Source: Plantago major
Taxonomy: Eukaryota; Streptophyta; Magnoliopsida; Lamiales; Plantaginaceae
NCBI GenBank assembly: GCA_026545765.1
Contig: CM048839.1
Coordinates: forward strand, 49,150,677 to 49,214,676
Length of the DNA stretch: 64,000 bases
Reading direction: 5' to 3'
The translations under genes were made by a program, and so were the position numbers. Shown one piece after another: positions 46,093-58,322 of the stretch. How positions within the stretch are numbered: the stretch's first letter is position 1; every line of letters begins with the position of its first letter. The notes beneath the pieces are model-generated. The model searched no databases, was not told where the DNA came from, and saw only the letters and a program-made list of their open reading frames with translations.

Positions 46093-46225
46093 GTTGGGCA
46101 TGGACAAAAGTGACATCATGTACTCTCATTTGCTCAAATCAGTACGAACAAACTTATACACCAGTATACTCCAACTTACTTCTACATTGCTACCATTTCA
46201 AGAACAAAGATTTACAATAAAAAGA
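46093..46225 (+). repeat. Dispersed 130-bp repeat, copy 2
   Basis: TTGGGCATGGACAAAAGTGACATC to ACAAAGATTTACAATAA is the direct repeat of 42319-42450, 3.8 kb away in the same orientation. Confidence 0.85.
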
Positions 46226-46229
46226 AGCA

Positions 46230-48095
46230 AAATTAACCAAAGAAATCGACCGAAGTTCAAAATCCCTTCCCAGATACGCATCGTACAATGTCATTTCTCT
46301 TTCACACAGCTACCAGAAAAGCAACTTTCAACAAATTCCATTTCTCAAGCTATAACAACATATATTATAATCCAACAAATACGATAACTTAATCGTACCT
46401 GAGTATCCCAAAAAATCGTTACAGCTACTCGATAATCTTCCACTGCAACGTGATGCACTAAGACGATGATGCCTCGAATACACTCCTACTATTCGTTAAT
46501 CTCACTGAAGAATTCCTTTTTTTTTTTTATCATGAGAGAATCAGATCAACAATCAATCACATATCCATGCATTACTAACCAAATCTTCCAGAATAAAGAA
46601 TTCATTTCTTAATCAAGCATCCTAAGCTCGACAATAATAATTCTCATGAAGCTTATCTATGCAGCAGTAGATAGAATGAGTTCCAATAGTAATAAGAAGT
46701 GTATCATAGTCATACATGTACAAAGAAGTTCCTATAACATGAAAATAAGAGCATAACAGACCCATAATAGTTAAAGCAGACAACAATGAAGAGCACATTA
46801 GAAGCCGAGATTAGTACAACAATGGCGACACTTCGATTGTTTCCAACTTCGATAATCTCTGCAGATTTCAGCTTCATTTCTTGCATACATACAGTGCACC
46901 ATTACTACAATGAAACAAATAAGCCAAACTCTAGAATTAAAATACTCTACTAATTGCAAATTTGAAATTCATACAGATGCAAAAATGGGGTTCAAGTGAA
47001 CTCCATATACTACATTTGAATCCATATGAATAATGTCGCATGATACATCCCTCTGTATCTGTTATCAAGGATAAAATGATCTAAATTATAACCATTGAAG
47101 ATTGCGCATATAGTCCCTTGGAACATTAATCAAATTTGCAGTATGCATGCTTTAACTAAAATGAAACTGTGACGAAATCTTGTAAACATATTTTTTTTTA
47201 TTCTTTTATTTTGATGTATATGCACAAACAGATTCATCTAATTCAACTCCACACAATTTTCTTTCAAGAATTGTTTCACAATGCAGAAACTATCGAATTC
47301 ATCCCTAAGATTAAAAAAGGAACTTGTGAATCACTAAATCCAAAACAAAAAATTAATAAGAATAGGCATAATCCTTGACGCATTTCGTCGAACAGTTCCC
47401 AATCCCACGCAATGTAAGAAATGTCAAGAATCGCTCCAATAGATCCACCTATTTTGTCACTCACCCATCCTGGATGTCGAGTGTTGACCGTCGTCAATTG
47501 AGGGATGGAATCAGTGATAGCCTGGATCCACCATCAATTTGAACCGAAATTGATGATTGCATATTTGGACGGAGACGGAGTACCTTGTCAACGGTGGTGG
47601 TGCCCAGCTCCGCGAGAGTTCTCTTTCTTCTAATACGAAGTAAAACGAAGATAGATCCATCGATTGATCAGAATGAACAGAGATCGAGAAGAAGAATATT
47701 CATCCGGTGAAGCAGAAAAAACAGGTCTTGATGAATTGACATGGACAACGCCGGTTATTATCAATTCACATAATCCTGATTTGAATTAAATCAATGGAGA
47801 AGTGATGAAATATCGACTGAGACAAATGAGGAAGAATTCCTAGAAATCTGTAGATTTCGCTCAAATTCTCAGAAATGAATGTGGAAGATGATAGGACAGA
47901 AAATTACCATTATGCCCTCCACAGAATTTCTCATCCAATAGAACACTGCCATGTCATCCACCATTTCGAAATTTTAGTGAATGAAAATTGTGACGGACTG
48001 CCACCTAGACATTTCATAGCCAATAGAATTGCTCATCAATTCCACATAATTGATGATGTGTAATGCATGGAAATTGAGGAATGAGTTTTCTTTTA

Positions 48096-48100
<5 letters not shown>
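46230..48100. other. Non-coding stretch before the CACTA transposase
   Basis: No gene was recognised. A T run lies at 46517-46528. GC content rises near 47540-47760, which could be a leader or promoter of an unseen minus-strand transcript. Confidence 0.4.

Positions 48101-48152
<52 letters not shown>
48101..48152. repeat. (TA)26 microsatellite
   Basis: A perfect TA dinucleotide run of 52 bp. Confidence 0.95.
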
Positions 48153-48155
<3 letters not shown>

Positions 48156-48235
48156 CTTTGAGATGTGCAATTGATATATTGATTGTGAATTTGGATTTTT
48201 AGTATAATGTTAGGATTGTTGGAAGCATGTAGGGC

Positions 48236-48455
48236 TTTTAATTTGATATTTTCGTATATGTAGTAGGATTAGGAAGATTTAGTTGAGTGTTTTGAAACCC
48301 TTACTTGTTGACAAATTTGGGAATTTTATTAATTTCGACTAATTAGATCAACTGTATAATTGTAAGTACGTAGTACTTTTGATTCGATAAATTCGTATAT
48401 GCACTAGATTATGAAGATTTAATTAAGTGTTTTGAGACTATTTGGTGATTATATT
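48236..48455 (+). repeat. Tandem ~142-bp repeat in the CACTA leader
   Basis: TTTTAATTTGATATTTTCGTATATG...GAAGATTTAGTTGAGTGTTTTGA (48238-48295) recurs as TTTTGATTCGATAAATTCGTATATG...GAAGATTTAATTAAGTGTTTTGA (48378-48440). The part between (TTTGGGAATTTTATTAATTT) also matches 37002-37022 near the CACTA left end. Confidence 0.75.
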
Positions 48456-48515
48456 AACGTAAAATGCATGTTATGAATCTAATAATTGTAGACGTGTCAG
48501 GCTAATTAACTAATT

Positions 48516-49995
48516 ATGAATCCCGATCGTTCATGGATGTACCGTCGCATAGTTAATGGCAGAATTCAGTCTAGTTTTGTGGAAGGGGTTGAATCCTTCA
48601 TCACTTTTGCACTTACACAGACTACTTGTTTGAGTGGGGGGAAGATAAAGTGCCCTTGTAATGCGAACAAATGCAGGAATAAGCAATTTTTGCCTCCTGA
48701 AACGGTAGTGGAGCACTTGAAACGTAAGGGGTTTGTGTCTGAGTATGAGGTATGGTGTTATCATGGTGAGACACGAGCACCGTTCATGGATTATGAGCAT
48801 CTCTCAAAGCGTAAAAGGAAGCAGAAAAATGTGATCGGAAGTACTCAGAATACGTCTACATCTGATGCTAATTATGATCATGAATGGATGGAGCAAATGG
48901 TGTATGATGTTGCGGGTCTAGAGTTCATGGACACCAGGGAGCCAGTAATCGAGGGGGGTGTGGAGGAGCCTCCGAATCCTGCGGATCAGGTGTTCTTTGA
49001 CTTGCTGGAATCAGCAAAGAAGCCGATTTATCCGGGGTGTAGGCTCAGCGAGTTATCTTTGCTGGCTCGGCTAATGAGTTGTAAGGCTAATGGCCAGCAA
49101 TCTGAAGCGAGCTTCAATGAATGGGTACAAGTAATGTCGGATCTTTGTTTTGAAGAAAACCTAGTTCCCACCAACTTTTACCAGGCGAAGAAAAAGATGC
49201 GGGGGATGGGGTTGCCCATGGAAACCATAGATTGTTGTGAGGATATGTGCATGATCTATTGGGGGAGGATAAAGATCTACTGAAGTGCAAGTTCTGTGGT
49301 AAGGACCGGTACAAATGTTACAAGGAGGGGGCTACAAAGAAACGTCAGAAGAAAAATCTTCCACATAAGAAAATGTGGTATTTCCCTCTAGCACCTCGTT
49401 TGAAGAGGTTGTACGCTTCAAGTGATTGTGCCGATAAAATGCGGTGGCACAATGAGCGAGTAATCCCAGAAGAGGGTAGAATGGAGCATCCATCAGACTC
49501 ACCCGCATGGAAACAGTTCGATAAGACCTACCCGGAGTTTGCAGCCGAGCCTAGAAATGTACGCTTGGGGCTGTACGGATGGTTTTAACCCGTTTGAAAA
49601 AGACCGGAAGTACTCTTGTTGGCCAGTCATGCTGACACCGTACAACCTGCCCCCGGTGATTGCATGAAGGAACCATTCATGTTCTTAACTGTGTTGGTGC
49701 CCGGGCAAGATGACCCGTCACAGAAGCTCGATGTGTTCTTGGAGCCCCTAATCAAGGAGCTGATTGAGTTGTGGGAAAATGGTATCCCGGCATATGATGT
49801 GTCAACGAAGAAGAACTTTACCTTGAGAGCAGCACTACTGTGGACAGTGAGTGATTTTCCTGCGTATTCCATGCTACCTGGAAGGAAAACCGCGGACTTT
49901 AATGCCTGTCCACATTGTATGGAAGACACTGATGCATTTAGACTGAAGGAGAGCGGAAAGGAATGTTGGTTTGACTGTCATCGTAGGTTTCTACC
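48516..49995 (+). pseudogene. CACTA transposase (TNP2-type), frameshifted and cut by a retrotransposon
   Basis: The start MNPDRSWMYRRIVNGRIQ and ESFITFAL, IKCPCNANKCRNKQFL, then VWCYHGE form the transposase-associated (Transpos_assoc) domain. The following CKFCGKDRYKCYKE, PLAPRLKRLYAS, MRWHNERV, PAWKQFDKTYPEFAAEPRNV, then CMKEPFMFLTVLVPGQDDPS and LLWTVSDFPAYSMLPG are TNP2/Transposase_21. It would cut the CACTA ends. Frameshifts occur near 49262 (G run), near 49583 (extra base, making a stop) and near 49660 (which restores frame). The sequence stops at 49995 where the Sirevirus begins; the remaining C-terminal half must lie beyond the window. Confidence 0.88.
49991..49995. repeat. Presumed left target duplication (CTACC) of the Sirevirus
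   Basis: These five bases precede the 5' LTR. The matching copy after the 3' LTR is outside the window, so the duplication is a prediction. Confidence 0.5.
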
Positions 49996-51415
49996 TGTTA
50001 GGAATATCTGTTAGTATTTTGATCACTCATCACATGTTCTTATCTTAGCCAGAAAGGTGATTAAGTACTCTTGGTTCACTTGAACATTGTAAAAGAGGAA
50101 ATCACTGAGTATGATTAGTCTAGTAAATCTTGTATTAGGATTATAGGTCTCTGAGTGTAATTTTTATTTCCAGAAGACCATGAAGATCAATCCTAGCAAT
50201 GGAGCTTTTCTGAAGATTAGAAGACTGAAGATTGCACAAGATTGATGAAGATATCAAGGTTTAGTCTAACTCAAGAAAGACTATTTCCTTAATCCTTTCT
50301 TAAGTGTATTTACTTACTTTTGAAATATGATTCTGGACACATGACATCATGAGTATGGAGCATGCAAGCCATCAGAAAGGCTCATGTATCCGTTGAAGAC
50401 TACATGACAAGAAATAGTACAAGTGCATTAATTGCATCGGCAGAAAAGCTGCTGAAGCACAGTCCTCTCTGAGATATGAGACAAGGACTTCTGAGTACTC
50501 ATTTCAAGATAAGTATGGAATGAATTTGAATTGTGTCTAACGGATATCATTCCAACAACTCTCAAATTCATCTATATATATCACACACTTAGATGCTGAG
50601 AAATACACACCTTAGAACGCTCTATCTTGCAAACTTACCATCAAGCAAAGTATTCTCTCAAGCACTCTACTACCCTTTCTGAAAGCTTTCTGTTGCTCGA
50701 AGAATCACTAGTAGTTCTTAGTTGTCCTGAACCTTAACAAGAGATTGTAATTCGTAAAAGAGTTGAACTATCAGATACCCTTTCTGAAGCTCATTCTCCA
50801 GAACGGACATCAATTACTTGGGTCAAGAAGAGCATCGCCATCCACCGAACAAGTGTATTAAGTAGTCTTGTTCTATTAGGCTCTCTGAAAACATAACTGA
50901 AAAGTTATACGAGAAGCCTCTCTGACAAACCTTATAACCAACACCATCAAGGCGTGGAGTAGAGGAAGTACTTGATTTGGGAAATCAGGGAATAACTCCA
51001 AGGTTATCTGAGTAGAGGAAGTACTTAGCTCTATGAGCTGGGGAATAACTCAGGGGGAACATTTGGTTGGGAACCATTTGTTTAGGAATCTTAGAATATG
51101 ATTATTGTAAGGTGAACTCAATTATTTGTTCTAGTGAATTCTAGGTCTCAGAAAGACCGAAGTGGATTAGTTGGAGGATTACGCCACCTCCAGATACCAC
51201 TATACTTGCTGTGTCATTTACCTTTTTGTATTTACATTTCAGCAAAGCACACACACATACTTATTGTTTCTGCACTTACCTATCTTAAAGTCTTCCACGC
51301 TCTGAATTTAAGTATCAGAAACCCCCAGGTTTCTGAGAAACTTTGTTTATCGACAAAAATTTTAAAAGACTATTCACCCCCCTAGTCTTTTACTTTGCCG
51401 TTATCTGGACCAACA
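49996..51415 (+). repeat. 5' LTR of the Sirevirus-like element
   Basis: 1420 bp, TGTTAGGAATATCTG...CAACA. A TATA box TCTATATATATC lies at about 50570-50581, with likely transcription start downstream. Its first 162 bp are repeated at 63839-64000. It contains several CAGAAAGG/CCTTTCTG words. Confidence 0.9.
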
Positions 51416-51417
51416 AG

Positions 51418-51430
51418 TGGTATCAGAGCG
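51418..51430 (+). promoter_or_regulatory. Primer-binding site (initiator-Met tRNA)
   Basis: TGGTATCAGAGCG lies two bases after the LTR and matches the copia primer site for initiator tRNA-Met. Confidence 0.93.
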
Positions 51431-51532
51431 GGAGGTTCACAAGCCTTCTGCACTGAACCTAGATCCCCAGATAGGTGAAGGAACTTTATCCCTTTCTGAG
51501 GACTATATAATTTGTGTGTTAAGTGTGCAGGT

Positions 51533-52361
51533 ATGTCTCTGAGTGATGCATCCGTTCTGAAACCAGAAAACTACGAGAAATGGAAGAACAACATGATGCT
51601 CCATCTAGAGGCCATTAGTGACGAGATGATCTATGTCATCAATGAAGGGCCTATCAAAATCAGACAACTCAAACAAGTTACTGAGGTGTCTGATGGAAGA
51701 AAAGCCTCAGACAAGGAATATGGAAGCGAGGATGCGGCTGCTAGTGATAGTGGTCGTGTTGCTCGTGGAAGCATTATGTATGAAGACAAACCAAGAGAGC
51801 TCTGGACATCTGAAGATGCCAAGAGACACAGATTGGATGGTCAAGCTCGTAATATCATCATCAGATCGACACCTGAGCACACAAGGTAAATCGTGGGTGC
51901 TAAACGGCGAAAGTCACTCGCAATTGATTGAAGAAATCTGTGCCGGAACTGAGAAAACCAAGGAAAACAAGTTTGAAGTTATTAAATTGAAGTTCCAAAA
52001 CTTCAAACAAGGTCCCACTGAAACTCTGGAAGAACTTGATTTCAGGTTTACTACTCTTATGAGTGATATGGCTGCACTTGGTGAAAGCAACAGATACTCC
52101 CAGCCAGAAAAGATTAAGACTATTGTCAGAAGTCTCAATCACAACTGGGAGCACACTAAATTCTTTTATTTCAACCAAGGGATGCCAAATATCACTCCAG
52201 TAGAGCTCTTCTCTCATCTTGCTACTGTAGACTATGAGACAACTCAGAGAGAACAAACAGCTGAAAAGTTGCAAAGTGTTGCTCTAGTTTCTCAAGGTAC
52301 TTCAAAAAGAAGGATACCAAAGATGCATCTCAAGAAAATGCTCTGCAAAGAAGACACATGA
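51533..52361 (+). pseudogene. Sirevirus gag (UBN2-type), one frameshift
   Basis: The ATG at 51533 opens LSDASVLKPENYEKWKNNMM and continues to about 51889. The domain then resumes in another frame: LIEEICAGTEKTKENKFEVI, LKFQNFKQGPTETLEELDFR and PEKIKTIVRSLNHNWEHTKF, ending at 52361. NYEKWK and the LKFQNFK...E-L-DF-FR pattern are the copia gag/UBN2 signature. It forms the virus-like particle. A single shift near 51885 joins the two parts. Confidence 0.85.
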
Positions 52362-52382
52362 AAAAATTTGTGAGTCAAGAGA

Positions 52383-53379
52383 TTGAGAGAAGAAAAGCTA
52401 AAGAAAAGTGAAAAAGCATCTTCGCCCAAACTATCATCAAGACAAGAACATACAAATGAACAACTCTCTGAACACCCCATTCGGAAAGGTGTTAATCTTG
52501 AAGTCGCAGAAATAGGAAATGATATCGCTTCTATTGTCAAAAGCCCGTCACTTCAAGAGAGATTGTCCGCTTTAAACAAGCTCAAGACAGTGACAAGAAG
52601 GATGTAAGAAATTTCAAGAGAAATCAAAGGGCCTTCTTGATCAAGAAAGGAAGAAGATTCAAATTCAACTTGATGCTCTAGACATTGAGACAGATTCTAA
52701 AGATGGAGATTCAGATGACTCAAACCTACCATCACCAGAATTGTGTGGAATCACCCACGATGTAATCGACTTCGGCCTTAAGAAGAATGAAATGTGTGGA
52801 GTTGCTGAGATTGCTGGTCCAGACATCTCCAACATTGAAATATGTCTTATGGCTGATGAGGTAACTAACAATTCACAATTTCTATACTATGAGAGTGACG
52901 ATGGAATTGAGGATCTGGAGTTGGTCAAGAGTGAATTGGATCGTTATGAGAAAGAATTTCTTGAAGCACAATCCAAAACCAGAATTCTAGAGGGAAGCAA
53001 AGAAACGCTTGAAAAAGAGGTTTCTGAGCTAACCAGAGTATCTGAGAACAAGAACGCTGAAATAGCCTTTCCGAAAGCTCAGATATCTGAGAATGAAAAT
53101 TCTCACAAACTAGCCTTGGATGAACTTAATAAGAAAATGATGAAGCTGCTTTCTGATAATGAAGATCTCAAAAAGAAAGAGCTATCCTTCCAATCTTATG
53201 CAAAGGCTAGTGACACTCTCACTGAGGTTCAATCCTATCTGAGAGATCCCTCTGAGAAAGGTGGACTTGGACTTGATGAACAATCAAGTAATTCATCTCC
53301 TCTGAAGAAGAGTGATGGAAGGTTGACCTTTGTAAAAAGTCAACAGAATGATTCTTCAACCACCTATAGCATTGGTTAG
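52383..53379 (+). pseudogene. Gag C-terminal coiled-coil region
   Basis: Frames at 52383-52607 and 52741-53379 encode acidic, charged sequence with heptad-like stretches (KSELDRYEKEFLEAQSKTRI, ELNKKMMKLLSDNEDLKKKE). Sirevirus gags often have such a coiled coil that can bind host proteins such as dynein light chain (known for the lineage; not shown here). Breaks at about 52607-52740 interrupt the frame. A zinc knuckle is not clear. Confidence 0.6.
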
Positions 53380-53997
53380 AAAGCTAGGGTAGTTGACAAA
53401 GGAAAAGGAGTTGCAACCCAGCCTTTGAAAGAACAACAAGTTCACAAGAAACATGTGGATAAGGTTTCTGAAAAGAAACAAAACCCTCAGATATGCAACC
53501 ATCCACATTGCTGCATTACTAGGAAGGGAAGAATTGCTGGAATAGGCAAATTCTCTACTGAACCATTTTATGAAAATAAAGATGGTGCAGAAACTAGTTA
53601 GGCTTCAAAGGTGTGGATAAGAAAGCCAAAGGTGTTCGAAATGGCATTGGCTATCGTGCTATTGGAAAGGTCCTTCTGCAACAATATAAGGAAGGACAAG
53701 AACAATGGCGCAAGGCTAATATTGCACGTAGCAATAGACAGAAGTGGAAGAAATCTCAAGCCACTGAAAAACTGAATGCCAGAGCTAGAAGGAACTCGCC
53801 GAAAGGCTAAGTTTGTCAAAAGCAACCAGAAACCTGTGGTCCGTAAAGCACCAAAGGAACACCTAGAAACACCCCAAGAAGGAAGATTGAGATCAAAATT
53901 ATCGATTTTATCAGATCTCCTTCGATCAAGTTAGACAAAACAAACTCCCAAGAAATTCACTAAAATGTGGATTCCTACCGAAGAATGTTTAGTCTAA
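53380..53997 (+). pseudogene. Degraded linker between gag and protease
   Basis: Short frames (for example 53613-53810, rich in Lys, Arg and Gln) and several stops. It is probably the end of gag, with pieces such as ICNHPHCC that may be a relic of a zinc knuckle. Confidence 0.45.
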
Positions 53998-54300
53998 GTG
54001 GTTCTATCTCCGAGGCAAGAACCTAACTCCTGCTTCTGTTGTGCAAACGCCTCTTGGACTAAGGCTCAATGGCTATTTGATAGTGGATGTGGAAAGCACA
54101 TGACAGAGACAAAGCAACCGTCAACTACAAAGCTTGCAACATTGGACCGGACATCGACGGTTTGGAGGAGAATTAAATCCTCTCTCAGGATCCGCAACGT
54201 TAAATTAGGATCATTAACAATCACCGATGTATTACATGTTAAAGGTTTGAAATATAATCTATTTAGCATGAGCGGTTTATGCATAAGGGATTCACTGTGA
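53998..54300 (+). pseudogene. Copia protease domain
   Basis: KAQWLFDSGCGKHMTETKQP carries the active-site D-S-G of the aspartic protease. TITDVLHVKGLKYNLFSMSG is the conserved C-terminal part (LH-P-L--NL-S). The frame then breaks and continues at 54279. Confidence 0.82.
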
Positions 54301-55501
54301 AATTCAAAGCAAAGTATTGCAAACTTATAGACAATGAGTCAAAGCAGACAGTCTTGGTTGCTCGGCGGAAAGGTAGTCTTTATGTTGCCGATTGGGCATC
54401 TGCCACAACTGAAGAATGTCTCATGGTGAGTCAATCAGGTCACACCGAAGAGCACTGGTTATGGCACAAAAGAATGATCACTTGAATTTCAAAACTCTGA
54501 ACAAACTTGCCAAGAAAGAGTTAGTGGTTGGTCTTCCCAAAACATCTTTCAGAAAGGATGGTATCTGTTCTGCCTGTCAGATGGGGAAACAATCCAAGAT
54601 CTCTTTCAAGACCAAAACCAGACACTCTAGTGTTAGACCACTGCAACTATTACACATGGATCTTTTTGAATCATCCGTAACTAGTTATGCAGGAAAGAAG
54701 TATGGTCTGGTTGTTGTAGATGACTTCTCAAGATTCACTTGGGTTGTCTTTCTGAAGCACAAATCTGATGCTAGGGTGGAGATATCAAATTTGCTGAATA
54801 AGCTTGAAGTCAGGAAAAATGACAAAGTATCTGCAATCAGAACAGACCATGGTACTGAGTTTGTCAACCAGTACATAAAGGAGTTTTGTACCAGCAAAGG
54901 TATACAACACCAACTTTCCTCTGTGAGAACACCACAACAAAATGATGTTGCAGAAAGAAAAAATAGAACCCTTAAAGAAGCAGCAAGGACAATGCTAGCT
55001 GACACTGAAATAAGTGGAGGTTATTGGGTTGAGGCTGTAAACACAGCATGCTACACTCAGAACAGATGTTTGATAAACAAACACCATGACAAGACCCCAT
55101 ATGAACTCTTGGTTGGTAGACTCCCTAATATCAAACATCTGAAAGTATTTGGTTGTAGATGTTTTGTTCTTAACAATGGAAAAGAGTATCTACGAACATT
55201 TCAACCAAAGGCAGATGAAGGTGTGTTTCTTGGTTATTCTATGAATAGCAAAGCATACAAAGTTTACAACAAAAGAACAAAGAAGATTGAAGAATCAGTT
55301 CATGTTGTATTCAATGAAGGAAGCAAGAAAACATCCCTTGCTGATGAACTCTCAGAAAGGTTCAAGGAACTAATGATAAAGGATTTTGAAGAAGAACCCT
55401 CAGAAAGGAAAAACATCATTGTGGAAAGGGAGGATGACTCTGACGAAGAAAATCATGAAATGCCTAGTAACAACCAGATGATTCTCAGACATGATGAATA
55501 A
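54279..55501 (+). pseudogene. Integrase (GAG-pre-integrase plus DDE core)
   Basis: HTEEHWLWHKRM and LNFKTLNKLAKKELVVGLP, then CSACQMGKQ form the HHCC pre-integrase zinc domain, with a one-base break near 54475. The DDE core follows: LLHMDLFESSVTSYAGKKYG (first D), SAIRTDHGTEFVNQYIKEFC (second D) and PQQNDVAERKNRTLKEAART (Glu), with correct spacing. A final in-frame TAA at 55499-55501 separates it from RT in the same frame. It would insert the DNA copy into the genome. Confidence 0.9.
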
Positions 55502-57390
55502 TTTCCTATGAGAATTCTAGAAATGGAAACTGAAGATGTTCATCAGAGAGCTAACTCTGGAAATGACCTCTCCGTGTGCATGTCCCGTAAAGCTCACTGC
55601 GAGCAAGTGTCAGACATTCACCGCCCCTCTGAGGTGCAAAATGTCACAGATACTGAAGAAGTATCAAGTCATAATCATAGTGATTCACATTCAGATCACA
55701 TAGATGTTGACCCTACTAGCCCTAAACCCATGATGAGATGGATCAAGGATCATCCTGCAAAAGATGTGATTGGACCAATCAATCAAGGTGTTGGGACTAG
55801 GAAAGCAATAGCTGAAAATGCTAACTCTCTCTTTGGATGTTTCATCTCAAACATTGAACCTAAAACTGTAAAAGAAGCATTAAGAGACCAAGACTGGATC
55901 TCTGCAATGCAAGAAGAGTTGGATCAGTTTGAGAGAAACAAAGTCTGGAAACTAGTTCCATTTGTTGAAGGAATATCTGTGATTGGAACTAAGTGGGTTT
56001 TCAGAAACAAGATGAATGAATCTGGTGAAATAACCAGAAACAAAGCAAGGTTGGTTGCCAAGGGATTCACCCAGACTGAAGGTTTAGATTTTGATGAGTC
56101 ATATGCACCAGTTGTCAGATTGGATGCAATAAGACTCTTTCTGGCCTTTCCAGCCTATAAAGACTTTAAAGTTTATCAGATGGATGCCAAGAGTGCATTC
56201 TTGAATGGTGAACTTGCTGAGGAAGTCTATGTTGAACAACCACCTGGCTTTGAAGTTTCCTCGGAAAGTAGAATGATCTATAAACTACAGAAAGCTCTAT
56301 ATGGACTGAAACATGCTCCGAGAACATGGCATGACTCTTTGGCCAAACACCTTCTGGAAAGTGGTTTCAAGAAAGGTGAAGTTGATAAAACTTTATTTAC
56401 TTTAAATCATGATGGGAAACTACTCTTAGTTCAAGTGTATGTTGATGACATTATATTTAGATCTAAGGACAAGCAACTTTGTGATGACTTTGCAAATCTC
56501 ATGAAAAGTAAGTTTGAGATGAGCATGATGGGAGAATTGAACTATTTCCTAGGATTGCAAGTCAAGCAACTCAATGATGGAATATTCATTAGTCAGACAA
56601 AGTATGCAACAGACATGCTCACAAAGTTCAATCTTAAGCCTTCTGAAAAGAATGCTAAGATACCTATGAGCATAGGAACCAAGATGACCTATACTGAATC
56701 AGATAAGAGTGTTGATGAACACAAGTATAGGAAATTGATAGGTTCACTACTTACCTTACTGCAAGCAGACTTGATATTCAATATGCAGTTGGTGTGTGTG
56801 CTAGATTTCAAACAAATCCAATGCAATCACACTACAACATTGCTATGAAAATATTAAGGTATGTGAAAGGTACAGTAGATGTAGGTTTTTGGTATCCTAA
56901 AGAAAGTGGATTGAGTTTGGCTGGTTACTCAGATGCTGATTATGTTGGATCAATGCTTGATAGGAAAAGCACCTCAGGAACTTGTCAGTTTATGGGAACT
57001 AGACTTATCTCATGGTTTAGCAAAAAGCAAAACTCAATTACAACTTCTACCACAGAGGCTGAATATATTGCTGCTGGTTGTTGTGCAACACAAATTTTGT
57101 GGATTCAACAACAACTTAGAGACTATGGACTCAATGAAGAGAAAACTCCCATTTTCTGTGATAACACAAGTGCTATTGCAATCACACAGAACCCCAAGTT
57201 CCATGCCAGAACAAAGCACATTGATGTTAGACACCACTTCATCAGAGACCATATTGAGAAAGGCAATATAGAGATACTCAAGATTGGCACAGAAGACCAA
57301 CTTGCAGATATTTTCACCAAGCCCCTACAAGAAAGCCGGTTCTTAACCATAAGACATAATCTTGGATTAATGGAAATGCCTAAGGACTGA
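55502..57390 (+). pseudogene. Reverse transcriptase and RNase H
   Basis: RT motifs in order: [96 protein letters not shown] and VYVDDIIF (catalytic DD), then [10 protein letters not shown]. One missing base near 56752 shifts to the frame of [14 protein letters not shown], in which RNase H continues: GYSDADYVGSMLDRKSTSGT, SWFSKKQNSITTSTTEAEYI and TKHIDVRHHFIRDHI, ending LADIFTKPLQESRF. All catalytic residues look intact. A stop at 57388-57390 ends pol. Confidence 0.92.
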
Positions 57391-58322
57391 AAAATGTCCT
57401 GAATCTCTAAAGTCTGAGTAAGTGAGGTAGAAAAGAAGTAGGCCTCTGAGAACATGTTCTCAGAAAGCCAAGTTGATAAGAAGTGATGCAAAGATTTCTG
57501 AGTAGCAACACTCAGAAAGGCAAAATATTTCTGGAACGGGTATCCAGAAAGGCAAAGGTTGGTACACACTCAATAAGTAAATTAGACTAGAACTTACTTA
57601 CTGAGAGTGGGTCAAATACATTCAAACAACTGAAGCTTCTGACACTTGAATTCAGAAAGCTATTTAGTCATAAAGAGAAAAGACACACAAAGCCCGAAAA
57701 GTATAAGTTCTGAAAGTCAAACATGTCCAATGTCTCGTATTTTTGCCATTTTTATGATAAACAATATAAAGATAAGGACTTGACACTCAGAATGATAAGT
57801 TCAAACGATTGAGTGTTCTTACTCTTTACTAAGTGACATAATGGATATAACTTGTTAAAAATCCATCAAGTCGGCACAATACCATTTGTTGATTGATATC
57901 ATTACAAGATATTCAATATAAGCCCTTGATGAATAAACGTTTGATCTCAACGGTTGAGATTAAAACAAAGCAAGTAATGTCTGTTGAGAAATGCAGACAT
58001 GGCTCACTACGCATTTAATGAAGTACAAAGGACGTACCACGCCTATGCAGATACAAAGACACGCATTCATATTCAGTTGTATGTATGTTGTATCTATGTA
58101 CATTTTGTCTGCTATATATATAGGATTTGGGCAAAAGACAAACACTTTTACCAATTCCGAAATTTCAAACTTGCATCAAAACAGCAAAATCTCTCAAGAT
58201 TTCTGCAAAACCCCCTCTGCAAACTCAACTTCTTGTGCTTAGTCTTCTGAAAAGATAGACTAATCTCGATTAATTGTGCAAAATTCATCTGAAAAACACT
58301 CACTCAAAACTCTATATAAGAG
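57391..58322 (+). other. Spacer after pol with motif pairs
   Basis: Non-coding DNA between RNase H and the next ORF. It contains many inverted word pairs such as TCTGAGAACATGTTCTCAGA (57440-57459) and ACTCAGAAAGGC (57509-57520). A TATATATAGGATTTGG near 58113 could be a promoter or leader for the downstream ORF. Confidence 0.55.

Larger units (their letters stand above)
36490..49995 (+). mobile_element. CACTA (En/Spm) DNA transposon, interrupted by several insertions
   Basis: CACTACAAGAAATCCCCCGT at 36490 is the classic plant CACTA terminal inverted repeat. Within 300 bp the motif AGCGACGGA/TCCGTCGCT recurs about seven times, the subterminal repeats bound by the transposase. A TNP2-type transposase lies on the same strand at 48516-49995 and is cut by the Sirevirus. 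A leader segment at 36988-37072 matches 48296-48374, linking the left end with the transposase region. The interval between contains a Helitron piece, a WRKY19-like pseudogene and other DNA. The right CACTA end lies outside the window. That the two parts belong to one element is inferred from this shared segment. Confidence 0.7.

Noticed and set aside
52292..52540. Minus-strand Ser/Phe-rich ORFs across the Sirevirus gag and pol
   Set aside because: They are antisense shadows of plus-strand gag/pol with no independent signal.
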